Source: Actinomycetota bacterium
GTDB lineage: Bacteria; Actinomycetota; Actinomycetes; Nanopelagicales; Nanopelagicaceae
Direction of reading: 5' to 3'
DNA: 5,961 nt
Assembly: GCA_947463335.1 (NCBI GenBank)
Contig: CANHRF010000067.1
Span: 1-5,961 of the forward strand
Below the pieces are notes generated by a model. That model was not told the origin of the DNA, made no database searches, and saw nothing but the letters and a program-made list of their open reading frames with translations. A program made the translations under genes and the position numbers. This document shows positions 1 to 5,961 of the stretch, piece after piece (position 1 is the stretch's first letter; every line of letters starts with the position of its first letter).

Positions 1-1747
1 AGTCGATAACAATGATTCCACCTAAGTCGCGTAAACGAAGTTGGCGGGCGATTTCTTCGGCAGCTTCTAAGTTGTTCTTAGTTACCGTCTCTTCGAGGTT
101 TCCACCCTTACCAATAAATTTACCTGTGTTGACGTCGATTACGATCATCGCTTCAGTGCGATCGATTACAAGAGATCCACCTGATGGCAGATAAACCTTG
201 CGATCAAATGCCTTAGCTAATTGCTCTTCAACGCGGAATTCTGCGAAGAGATCACCATTGCCAGAATACTTCTCTAACTTGCCAACTAATTCAGGGGCGA
301 TTCCGCCGAGGTAATTGCTTATCTCTTCCCAAGCGTCATTTCCGTGAATTGTGAGTTTGCGGAAATCTTCATTAAAGATATCTCGGATAACGCGCACTGC
401 GAGATCAGGCTCAGAGAGCAAGAGTGCAGGTGCGTGGAAATTCGGATTCTCTGACTTTTGATAAATATCTTCCCATTGGGCTTTCAAGCGAGCGACATCG
501 TTGGTCAACTCTTCTTCGCTTACTCCCTCTGCAGCAGTACGAACAATTACGCCTGCCTCTTCAGGAATTAAGTTCTTGAGGATCGCCTTTAAGCGAGTGC
601 GTTCTGATTCAGGAAGGCGCTTTGAGATTCCACTCATGCCGCCGCCTGGAACATAAACAACATAGCGACCAGGTAGCGAAATCTGGCTAGTTAGACGCGC
701 ACCTTTCTGCCCAATTGGATCTTTTGTAACCTGGACAAGGACTGGCTGACCAGTCTTTAAAACCATTTCAATTTTGCGAGGTTGTGATTCAGAGATACCA
801 GCTGCATCCCAATTAACTTCTCCCGCATAGAGAACCGCGTTGCGACCCTTGCCGATATCAACGAATGCCGCTTCCATAGAAGGAAGAACATTCTGCACGC
901 GGCCTAAGTAAACGTTGCCAACATAAGAAACGTTGGCATTTCTATTTACGTAATGCTCGACCATCACCTTATCTTCGATTACTGCAATTTGAATGCGGTC
1001 ACCGATTTGGCGAACTAACATCTCACGATCAACATTTTCGCGACGGGCCAGAAATTCACCATCGGTAATAACTGTGCCACGGCGGCGATACGGCTCGCGA
1101 TACTCGCCACGATTATCTGAACGATCAGAGCGTCCGCCACGTTCGCGACGGTTACGAGTTCCTCTTTCGCTGCGATCACTGCGCGCTGGACGTTCGCTGC
1201 GTTCGCGGACTTCGCGCACCTTAACGACTGTAATTACGCCATCTTCATCAACGATCTCACCCGGCGTTACACCTTCACCTGTTGCACGACGACGGCGACG
1301 ACGGCGATGTGTTGCACCTTCTGTGCCTTCATCCGTTGCTTCAGAGCTTGACTCATCGCCAGCTTCAGAAACTTCTTGGCTATCTACGCCATCGACGCTT
1401 GGCTTACGACGCCCGCGACCACCACGACGGCGACGACGGTTACGTCCACCACGTGAATCTTCATCATCAGATGATGCGCCGCTTTCAGTTGGCGCAACGG
1501 CTTCAACAACGCTTTTAACTGGAGCATCTTTAACTGCGCTCTTGCGAGGTGCTTTGGGAGCTTTCTCGGTTGTCGCGGCTTGGAAAATTGGAACCGGAAT
1601 AGCCGGCGCTTTCTTCTTGCTCTTACTTTCGGTTGCTTCAGCAACAGGGGCATCAACAATTTCACTCGATGTATCTGCAGCAAGAGATTTCTTCTTACTT
1701 ACTTTTTTCACCGCACGCTTGCGCGGTGACTTTGGCTCAATCGCCAT
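1..1747 (-). CDS. rne: Ribonuclease E/G, N-terminal part (truncated by the left window edge)
   Basis: This gene encodes the endoribonuclease that starts mRNA decay and processes rRNA and tRNA precursors in the cytoplasm. I translated 582 residues from ATG at 1747; the reading frame runs off the left edge. Residues 1-235 are a low-complexity extension: Lys/Ala/Pro-rich, then Arg tracts at about 103-114 and 148-154 separated by acidic Ser/Glu/Asp patches, then Ser-Asp-Arg/Glu-Arg-rich sequence. The catalytic core begins near 241 (REMLVRQIGDRIQIAVIEDK). An S1-like RNA-binding region covers about 274-360. The 5'-monophosphate sensor pair is Arg403-Thr404 (IVRTAAEG; compare E. coli R169/T170). The first metal-binding Asp is D538 in VIDVNTG (compare E. 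coli D303). The second, D582 (compare D346), is the last complete codon. The Zn-link and any C-terminal scaffold lie outside the window. The start is chosen because an in-frame TAA lies just upstream, no other in-frame ATG intervenes, and a Shine-Dalgarno sequence lies 9 nt before it. An RNase G name is possible, but the long extension favours the RNase E type of Actinobacteria. Confidence 0.96.
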   Translation of the reverse strand, partial: MAIEPKSPRKRAVKKVSKKKSLAADTSSEIVDAPVAEATESKSKKKAPAIPVPIFQAATTEKAPKAPRKSAVKDAPVKSVVEAVAPTESGASSDDEDSRGGRNRRRRRGGRGRRKPSVDGVDSQEVSEAGDESSSEATDEGTEGATHRRRRRRRATGEGVTPGEIVDEDGVITVVKVREVRERSERPARSDRSERGTRNRRERGGRSDRSDNRGEYREPYRRRGTVITDGEFLARRENVDREMLVRQIGDRIQIAVIEDKVMVEHYVNRNANVSYVGNVYLGRVQNVLPSMEAAFVDIGKGRNAVLYAGEVNWDAAGISESQPRKIEMVLKTGQPVLVQVTKDPIGQKGARLTSQISLPGRYVVYVPGGGMSGISKRLPESERTRLKAILKNLIPEEAGVIVRTAAEGVSEEELTNDVARLKAQWEDIYQKSENPNFHAPALLLSEPDLAVRVIRDIFNEDFRKLTIHGNDAWEEISNYLGGIAPELVGKLEKYSGNGDLFAEFRVEEQLAKAFDRKVYLPSGGSLVIDRTEAMIVIDVNTGKFIGKGGNLEETVTKNNLEAAEEIARQLRLRDLGGIIVID

Positions 1748-1756
1748 GGCACCAAA

Positions 1757-1762
1757 TCCTCT
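1757..1762 (-). promoter_or_regulatory. Ribosome binding site of rne
   Basis: On the minus strand the sequence reads AGAGGA, 9 nt before the ATG at 1747. This is a good Shine-Dalgarno match and supports the start that includes the long Arg-rich extension. It lies 2 nt downstream of the 14-bp palindrome, so folding of that palindrome could affect ribosome access (inference). Confidence 0.7.
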
Positions 1763-1764
1763 AT

Positions 1765-1778
1765 GCGTTAATTAACGC
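1765..1778. repeat. Perfect 14-bp palindrome upstream of rne
   Basis: GCGTTAATTAACGC is identical to its own reverse complement. As DNA it could be a dimeric protein's operator. As RNA it could fold into a 5-bp stem (GCGTT/AACGC) with an AATT loop. It sits between the rodA stop and the rne start, immediately before the rne ribosome binding site. The sequence is certain; a function is inferred only from its symmetry and position. Confidence 0.6.
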
Positions 1779-1800
1779 GCTCTGGCTTGTAGTCACTTAA

Positions 1801-1827
1801 CAGGCTGGCAACCTTTGGGTTGACCTG
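1801..1827 (-). other. Hairpin in the putative rne leader (second of three)
   Basis: On the minus strand an inner stem CAACC/GGTTG closes a CAAA loop, and an outer CAGG/CCTG stem is separated from it by an asymmetric internal loop (1 nt against 4 nt). It is not followed by a T tract, so it does not look like an intrinsic terminator. It lies in the non-coding stretch before rne and is read here as leader structure. No folding energy was computed. Confidence 0.4.
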
Positions 1828-1865
1828 AGTAAATCCTTCAAGCAAATCTTTGTTAGTCCGCCGCT

Positions 1866-1894
1866 GGCTTTAATCGCGAATTGGTTCGCGAGCC
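1866..1894 (-). other. Hairpin in the putative rne leader (first of three)
   Basis: On the minus strand a perfect 6-bp stem CGCGAA/TTCGCG closes a CCAA loop. A further GGCT/AGCC pairing outside it leaves a 5-nt bulge on the 3' side. It is followed by sequence without a T run, so an intrinsic terminator is unlikely. Its position after the candidate promoter and before two more hairpins suggests a structured 5' leader of rne. Confidence 0.45.
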
Positions 1895-1903
1895 GCGCTG
1901 AAC

Positions 1904-1927
1904 TGTTGGGGAAAGTATGCCACAACA
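1904..1927 (-). promoter_or_regulatory. Candidate rne promoter -10 inside a 24-bp imperfect inverted repeat
   Basis: On the minus strand, TGG-CATACT (1922-1914) resembles an extended -10 element. It is flanked by the arms TGTTG-T-GG and CC-C-CAACA, which are complementary except for one T/C mismatch, around an 8-nt centre. No good -35 hexamer is seen; TTCACC/TCACCC about 18-19 nt upstream is a poor match. If used, transcription would start near 1907 and give a leader of about 160 nt. Symmetry around a -10 element is what an operator would look like, but both promoter and operator are inferences. Confidence 0.3.
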
Positions 1928-1967
1928 TAGCTCTAAAGGGTGAAATGAGCGTTACTTTGAGGCTAAA

Positions 1968-3128
1968 TCACCCGCGGTGACGGGCATGTACGTTTTGCAG
2001 CAAGCCGAAGCCAATCATTGTGGCGAACATACTTGATCCGCCATATGAGACAAATGGAAGAGGAACTCCTGTCATCGGCATCATTCCAAGAGTCATCCCA
2101 ATATTTTCAAAGGCCTGAAATGCAAACCAGGCAATGACTCCTGTGCAAACTAATTTTCCGTAAGGGTCGCTGGATCTTCGAGCTATCCCGAATCCGCGCA
2201 TTAAAACTATTAAGTAAAGAATTAAAATAAATCCGCTGCCCAGAAAACCAAGTTCTTCTCCAGCTACGGTAAAGATAAAGTCAGTCTGTTGCTCGGGTAC
2301 AAATCTTCCACTTGTCTGAGGTCCATTAAATAAACCCGTTCCGATTAAGCCTCCTGAGCCGATCGTGATTCGAGCTTGTCGTAATTGATATCCGCTCCCC
2401 TGTGAATCTACATTGGGATCGACAAATGCTTGCAATCTTTTAACTTGGTAATCATTTACTACACCAACTTTTACAGCAGCAAAACTACCGATCACCGCTA
2501 CTAAAATTAAGCCCACCACCCACCGCATTGGTGCACCAGAGACAGCAATGATCGTTACTACCGCGATACTGATGATAAAGATCGTTCCCATATCTGGTTG
2601 TGCAGCAATCAGAAGCACTGGGATGGCAGCGACAATAAGTGCTTGCAAGACATCTCTGTGTTGAGCAGCATCGCTATCGTGTGTGCGCTCAGATAAGATC
2701 ATTGACATACCTACAATGATCGAAATTTTCGCAAGTTCTGCAGGCTGAAGCTGAAATCCAAAGGGAAGGCCGATCCAAGCCTTTGCACCATTTTTCTCAT
2801 CGCCGATTCCTGGAATCAAAACTGCAGTAAGGCCAATCACTCCGACTATCCAAAGCAGTGGTGTGTAAGCCCGAAGTAATCGGTAATCAATTACCGTGGT
2901 TCCCCAAGCAAGAAGCGAACCAATCAAAATATTAAGAATATGGCGCTTTAGGTAATACTCAGGATCTAGCCCATTAGCGGCATACCAATTGCGTGTAGAT
3001 GAATAAACTAAGAGAGTTCCCATTATCAGCAGGAGTCCAACCGCAATCGTTAAAATTGGATCGAAACCTGCAAAAACAGATGGTCTAGAACTCTTTCGGT
3101 AGTTGATTCGTTGGGAAGCTAAGCTCAC
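1968..3128 (-). CDS. rodA: RodA, SEDS-family peptidoglycan glycosyltransferase
   Basis: This 386-residue polytopic membrane protein polymerises lipid II into glycan strands during lateral cell-wall growth, working with the class B PBP encoded just upstream. The protein has about ten hydrophobic segments, starting near residue 22. SEDS signatures are visible: GAKAW (114-118) with QPAE (128-131), PDMGT (178-182), PEQQTDFIF (278-286), whose Asp283 matches the essential Asp of RodA proteins, GEELGFLG (290-297), and LPFVSYGGSS (357-366). The length is normal for RodA. The start is GTG, overlapping the PBP2 stop as GTGA, with AAGGGGG 4 nt upstream. FtsW is the main alternative, but the location beside mreCD and PBP2 favours RodA. 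Confidence 0.96.
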   Translation of the reverse strand: MSLASQRINYRKSSRPSVFAGFDPILTIAVGLLLIMGTLLVYSSTRNWYAANGLDPEYYLKRHILNILIGSLLAWGTTVIDYRLLRAYTPLLWIVGVIGLTAVLIPGIGDEKNGAKAWIGLPFGFQLQPAELAKISIIVGMSMILSERTHDSDAAQHRDVLQALIVAAIPVLLIAAQPDMGTIFIISIAVVTIIAVSGAPMRWVVGLILVAVIGSFAAVKVGVVNDYQVKRLQAFVDPNVDSQGSGYQLRQARITIGSGGLIGTGLFNGPQTSGRFVPEQQTDFIFTVAGEELGFLGSGFILILYLIVLMRGFGIARRSSDPYGKLVCTGVIAWFAFQAFENIGMTLGMMPMTGVPLPFVSYGGSSMFATMIGFGLLQNVHARHRG

Positions 3129-5215
3129 TTTGCCCCCTTAACTTTTGTCGCTGGCGAGATCTTTGGCAAGGTTACTGGTGGCACCCCACTTGGGAAAATT
3201 ATCTTCTCCGAAGCAACTTTGCTGCCCGCAACGCCAAAGAGGGTTTCATAAATCTTGCGAACTCCCACACCTGAAGTAGATGCTCCGAATCCACCTTGGC
3301 TTACCATCATCACAACTGCAAAGCGCGGTTTCTTAGTTGGACCGTAAGATGCAAACCAAGAAGTATCTGCTTTGGCGCTGCCATTTGGATTCTTTCCAAA
3401 TACCTGAGCAGTACCAGTCTTACCACTAATTTCAACTGGGAAACCGCTAAATACTCCCGCTCCAGTTCCGCTGATAACAACTTCCCGAAGTGAACTTTTT
3501 AAGAAAGTCATTGTCTTTTTATCCACTGGAATCGTTCCAAGCTTCTCTTTTTCAAAAGATTTAATGATTGTTCCATCTGTCTTAACTACTGCTTTAGCGA
3601 CAGTTGGCTTCCAAAGCGTTCCACCATTGGCGATCGCGGCATACATCTGAGTAAGTTTAAGTGGCGTTATGACTGTGTCACCTTGGCCAATTGAGAAGTT
3701 GACCGCATCTCCCGCACGAATTTTATCGCCGTCTAAACAATTTTCGTAGGCAAGTTGGATTAGAAATGCGGTCTGCTTACTCTTTGGGGCGCGTGTTTTG
3801 TAATTGCAATAGAAATCTTCATTCTGCGCATACCAAGCTTTGCGCCATTCTCGATCAGCAAGCCTTCCTGATGCTTCTGAAGGCAGGTCAATTCCGGTCT
3901 TGATTCCTACCTGAAAACCTTTGGCGGCGTTATAGAAGTAATCATTAGCATCCGACTTTGGCTTCAGCCCACCGTCACGTAACCATTCATCAAAGGCGAT
4001 CCGATACCAAATTGTGTCGCAAGAAACTGCCATTGCTTTCTTTAGCGAAATTCGACCTTGCGCTTTACTTTCGAAGTTTTGGAAGGCGCGCGTTCCAACT
4101 TCTACCTGTGATGGGCAGTCGTAATTTGCATTTAAGTTATACCCAGCGTTTGCAGCAGCGACCAGTGAAACAACTTTGAATGTCGATGCTGGGGCAAAGA
4201 CGCCTTGAATTGCTCGTGATAGCGCAGGGACGCCCGCCTTGGCGCTGTATAGAGTCTTCGCCTCAGCAACAGTTAAACCTCGCTCATATGAATTAGGGTC
4301 AAAAGTTGGGTAAGAAGCCAAAGCAATGATCTGACCATTGGTTACATCCATTACAACTGCCGCGGCGCCATCTGAAGGATATCCAGATGCGCGAGCTCTG
4401 CGAACTGCATCCTCCAGAGCGCTTTCTGCTGATGCTTGCACTCGCGCGTCAATGCTAGTTACTAAATGATTTCCACCAATGGGTTTTGAATTCTGGCTGG
4501 TGCGAGTGACCGCCTCTTTACGATCTACGATTACCGTTTTGATTCCTGGTGTCCCACGCAAAAATTCATCGTATTGTTCTTCAAGTCCAGCTTTGCCAAT
4601 TACCTCAGAGCGGAAATAACTTCGCCCATTTTCACCCGCAAGATCTCCCTCAGTTAGTGGTCCCACATATCCCAGTAAATGCGCAGCATTTACTCCAACG
4701 GCTGCTGGATAGTTTCGAATCGAAACTGGCGTTGCAGATATACCTGGGTATTGATCTGAGCGTTCCACAATTCGTAGCGCAACTTCAGGATCTGCTTCTT
4801 TAGTAATAGGTATTGGTTGAAAGCGTGATCCTGTCCAACATCCCGCACGTGCACCCTTTGGTAATTCACCGCATAGGCGTGTGCGCTGATAAACATCTTC
4901 ATACTTCAACTTTAAGAGAGATGCTAAATCTTTTAGAACGGTGACGCCTTTATCGGGCTGTCGGTCAATCGCGGTGCGATCAACAGTGACCGCGATTCCA
5001 ACTCGGTTTAGTGCAAGCGGAACGCCTGACGAATCGACGATCAAGCCACGTGTCGCTGGCGTTACAACATCTCGACTTTGAATTGAGAGAGCGGCATCTC
5101 GGTACTTCGGCCCCGCTGCAATCTGCAGATAAAAAAGGCGGCCTAATAACCCAAGCAATAAAGAAAGAATCAATACTTGAACAACTAGGAGACTGAGCCT
5201 GGCGCGTTGATTCAT
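3125..5215 (-). CDS. mrdA: Penicillin-binding protein 2 (class B, elongasome DD-transpeptidase)
   Basis: This 696-residue bitopic membrane enzyme cross-links peptidoglycan stem peptides outside the membrane during elongation, as the partner of RodA. A short basic N-terminus (MNQRAR) precedes one membrane segment (about 8-30). The PBP dimerisation (pedestal) domain covers about 50-235, including RNYPAA (167-172), HLLGYVG (179-185) and GLEEQYDEFLRG (210-221). The transpeptidase domain has the nucleophile Ser344 in STFK (344-347), SCD at 398-400 (an SxD form of the second motif, which I recall as usual for elongasome PBP2) and KTG at 599-601. The segment 454-500, before NFSIGQGD, carries Trp and Cys residues and matches the actinobacterial PBP2 pattern as I recall it. 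Translation starts at ATG in an ATGA overlap with mreD; the GAAGAG preceding it is a weak Shine-Dalgarno match. The C-terminal tail is Pro/Lys-rich. The symbol mrdA follows E. coli usage; actinobacterial annotations often say pbp2 or pbpA. Confidence 0.96.
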   Translation of the reverse strand: MNQRARLSLLVVQVLILSLLLGLLGRLFYLQIAAGPKYRDAALSIQSRDVVTPATRGLIVDSSGVPLALNRVGIAVTVDRTAIDRQPDKGVTVLKDLASLLKLKYEDVYQRTRLCGELPKGARAGCWTGSRFQPIPITKEADPEVALRIVERSDQYPGISATPVSIRNYPAAVGVNAAHLLGYVGPLTEGDLAGENGRSYFRSEVIGKAGLEEQYDEFLRGTPGIKTVIVDRKEAVTRTSQNSKPIGGNHLVTSIDARVQASAESALEDAVRRARASGYPSDGAAAVVMDVTNGQIIALASYPTFDPNSYERGLTVAEAKTLYSAKAGVPALSRAIQGVFAPASTFKVVSLVAAANAGYNLNANYDCPSQVEVGTRAFQNFESKAQGRISLKKAMAVSCDTIWYRIAFDEWLRDGGLKPKSDANDYFYNAAKGFQVGIKTGIDLPSEASGRLADREWRKAWYAQNEDFYCNYKTRAPKSKQTAFLIQLAYENCLDGDKIRAGDAVNFSIGQGDTVITPLKLTQMYAAIANGGTLWKPTVAKAVVKTDGTIIKSFEKEKLGTIPVDKKTMTFLKSSLREVVISGTGAGVFSGFPVEISGKTGTAQVFGKNPNGSAKADTSWFASYGPTKKPRFAVVMMVSQGGFGASTSGVGVRKIYETLFGVAGSKVASEKIIFPSGVPPVTLPKISPATKVKGAK
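3133..3139 (-). promoter_or_regulatory. Ribosome binding site of rodA inside the PBP2 coding end
   Basis: On the minus strand AAGGGGG lies 4 nt before the rodA GTG and within the last codons of the PBP2 gene. It supports the GTG start at 3128, and together with the GTGA overlap suggests coupled translation of the transpeptidase and its polymerase partner. Confidence 0.6.
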
Positions 5216-5733
5216 CCGCGACTCTTCTCTTCAAAGAGAGTGCTGTGAATTCTCGTAACAAAGGGCATCAAAAGCGGAACAACTGCAATCGTCCATAAAC
5301 CAGATGCCAGCAGTGAGATAAGAACTTGGAGCGTGCTTCCTAATTCGCTACCGAACATTAGGCCGATCACCAAGTAAGCGAATCTGGTTATTGGAACTGC
5401 AATTGCAACAATTACAACTAACGAAATCGGATTGCCGCGAAAGTTATCGTCTCCGTAACCTAGATATGAAATTGCAAAACCCGCCAAAATCATAATTAGC
5501 GTCCACTGACCCATCGGGCCGGATGTGGTTTGAGATAAGTCCATAAGCAAACCAGCGCCAAAACCAGTAAGCGCACCTAACTCTGGAGTGCCGAGCGCTG
5601 ACCACAACAGAGTGAAGATAAGAAAGAGTGAGAAACCGCCGCCAAAGATTCGAAACTGGCTAACAACCGATTCTTGTATCAAATAGACCACTGCGAAAAT
5701 TGGAAATGATATAAAGAATCGACGTGCAAACAT
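5212..5733 (-). CDS. mreD: Rod shape-determining membrane protein MreD
   Basis: MreD is a small polytopic membrane protein of the elongasome that works with MreC to connect cytoplasmic MreB filaments with RodA and PBP2. At 173 residues it has the usual family length. About six hydrophobic segments are visible (roughly 6-24, 33-48, 51-66, 77-93, 103-127 and 134-158). The typical MreD stretch GFGAGLLMDLSQTTSGPMG (57-75) includes the conserved Asp65. The C-terminus is short and charged (FEEKSRG). The ATG directly follows the mreC stop (TAAATG), with no clear Shine-Dalgarno sequence nearby, so initiation probably depends on termination of mreC. Its stop overlaps the PBP2 start as ATGA. The sequence is weakly conserved, as is normal for MreD, but the context makes the call secure. 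Confidence 0.93.
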   Translation of the reverse strand: MFARRFFISFPIFAVVYLIQESVVSQFRIFGGGFSLFLIFTLLWSALGTPELGALTGFGAGLLMDLSQTTSGPMGQWTLIMILAGFAISYLGYGDDNFRGNPISLVVIVAIAVPITRFAYLVIGLMFGSELGSTLQVLISLLASGLWTIAVVPLLMPFVTRIHSTLFEEKSRG

Positions 5734-5961
5734 TTATGGTTTAGGCGTTCCGGAAGGTATGGCGAATACCGTCACAGTTGGAATAGGCGTTGGAATGGGC
5801 GCTTTTGGAACCAGCGCATCACGTGGATCGGATTTTGGTGAACCGACCACAACTGCGACAACACTGAGCGTTGAAAAATTCACAAAGAGCTTTACATCGG
5901 CAGTTTGCGTTACCGCTCCTGCAGCGTTATCAACCGCTGTTACTTCTCCGATCGGAACTCC
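5734..5961 (-). CDS. mreC: Rod shape-determining protein MreC, C-terminal end (truncated by the right window edge)
   Basis: Only the last 75 residues and the TAA stop are present. They begin GVPIGEVTAVDNAAGAVTQT and continue through ADVKLFVNFSTLSVVAVVV, which matches the end of the extracytoplasmic beta-domain of MreC: Gly-x-Pro-Ile-Gly-x-Val, then Thr-Gln-Thr-Ala, then the final hydrophobic strand. MreC activates or scaffolds PBP2-RodA at the outer face of the membrane. After the domain comes a Pro-rich tail of about 35 residues containing the repeated unit Ala/Thr-Pro-Ile-Pro, apparently unstructured. The N-terminal membrane anchor and coiled coil, and presumably mreB, lie beyond the window. 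There is no gap between this gene and mreD. Confidence 0.93.
   Translation of the reverse strand, partial: GVPIGEVTAVDNAAGAVTQTADVKLFVNFSTLSVVAVVVGSPKSDPRDALVPKAPIPTPIPTVTVFAIPSGTPKP
5779..5802 (-). repeat. Imperfect 12-bp tandem repeat in the mreC tail
   Basis: Two adjacent 12-nt units, GCGCCCATTCCA and ACGCCTATTCCA on the minus strand, match at 10 of 12 positions. They encode Ala-Pro-Ile-Pro and Thr-Pro-Ile-Pro in the Pro-rich tail of MreC. The pattern suggests local duplication in a weakly constrained linker, and being a multiple of three it keeps the frame. Confidence 0.6.

Larger units (their letters stand above)
1748..1967 (-). other. Intergenic region between rodA and rne (putative rne 5' leader)
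   Basis: This 220-bp stretch has no convincing ORF on either strand and is the only substantial non-coding DNA in the window, in marked contrast to the overlapping genes to its right. It holds the candidate promoter and inverted repeat, three small hairpins and the rne ribosome binding site. No clear intrinsic terminator for the upstream operon is present, so read-through from rodA into rne is possible. Confidence 0.6.

Noticed and set aside
1284..1445. Two related GC-rich tracts sharing 16 nt (ACGACGGCGACGACGG on the plus strand) that could look like a dispersed DNA repeat.
   Set aside because: Both encode consecutive arginines in the RNase E extension using CGT/CGC; the similarity follows from codon repetition rather than a mobile or regulatory repeat.
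1384..1683. A 99-codon minus-strand open frame in another frame within rne.
   Set aside because: It is an out-of-frame shadow of the same low-complexity region; the rne frame is continuous and explains the sequence.
993..1775. A 260-codon plus-strand open frame rich in Arg and Ser.
   Set aside because: It is antisense to the Arg-rich N-terminal part of rne. Runs of CGT/CGC codons read backwards as ACG/GCG leave other frames free of stops. The predicted protein has no recognisable domain and the frame ends past the rne start.
1968..1980. Hairpin TCACC-GCG-GGTGA at the rodA stop, followed by TTTAG on the minus strand, as a possible terminator.
   Set aside because: The stem is only 5 bp and the T run only three bases, which is too weak to call an intrinsic terminator.
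4980..5261. A 93-codon minus-strand open frame overlapping the start of the PBP2 gene.
   Set aside because: It lies out of frame over the membrane anchor and early pedestal coding region of PBP2, has no membrane or domain signature, and the ATGA junction with the PBP2 frame is clearly the real one.
1..5961. Search for a novel defence system, mobile element, CRISPR array or tRNA.
   Set aside because: No direct-repeat arrays, transposase or integrase motifs, terminal inverted repeats or tRNA-like cloverleaf sequences were seen; nearly all the DNA is accounted for by conserved elongasome and RNase E genes.

Overview
The window carries the distal part of a bacterial cell-elongation (elongasome) operon followed by the first half of a ribonuclease E/G gene, all on the minus strand. 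In transcription order, right to left, it holds: the 3' end of mreC (5734-5961, cut by the right edge), mreD (5212-5733), a class B penicillin-binding protein 2 gene (3125-5215), rodA (1968-3128), a 220-bp intergenic region (1748-1967), and rne/rng (1-1747, cut by the left edge). No RNA gene, mobile element, CRISPR array or phage gene was seen. The plus strand appears to hold no real gene; its open frames are antisense shadows.

The order mreC-mreD-PBP2-rodA followed by RNase E is characteristic of Actinobacteria. The PBP2 also has the Cys-containing insert between its second and third active-site motifs that I recall from actinobacterial PBP2s, and the RNase E has a long Arg-rich N-terminal extension. 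Base composition is moderate (roughly 45-50% GC by eye), far below Streptomyces or Mycobacterium. Gene packing is tight. This would fit a streamlined freshwater actinobacterium of the acI/Nanopelagicales type, but that placement is inference from gene order and composition only.

The elongasome genes are packed for coupled translation. The mreC stop TAA abuts the mreD ATG, mreD and the PBP2 gene overlap by ATGA, and the PBP2 gene and rodA overlap by GTGA, so rodA starts with GTG. MreC and MreD are the membrane scaffold linking MreB filaments to the synthase. RodA is the SEDS glycan polymerase and PBP2 its partner transpeptidase; the active-site motifs of both enzymes are intact.

The 220 bp between rodA and rne is the only non-coding stretch and the least explained part. 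Read on the minus strand, it has a candidate extended -10 element inside a 24-bp imperfect inverted repeat. After that come three successive short hairpins with 4-nt loops, the last a perfect 14-bp palindrome lying 2 nt before the Shine-Dalgarno sequence of rne. This could be a structured rne leader, similar in concept to the autoregulatory rne 5' UTR of E. coli. No new multi-gene system is evident; the coding content is conserved housekeeping machinery.
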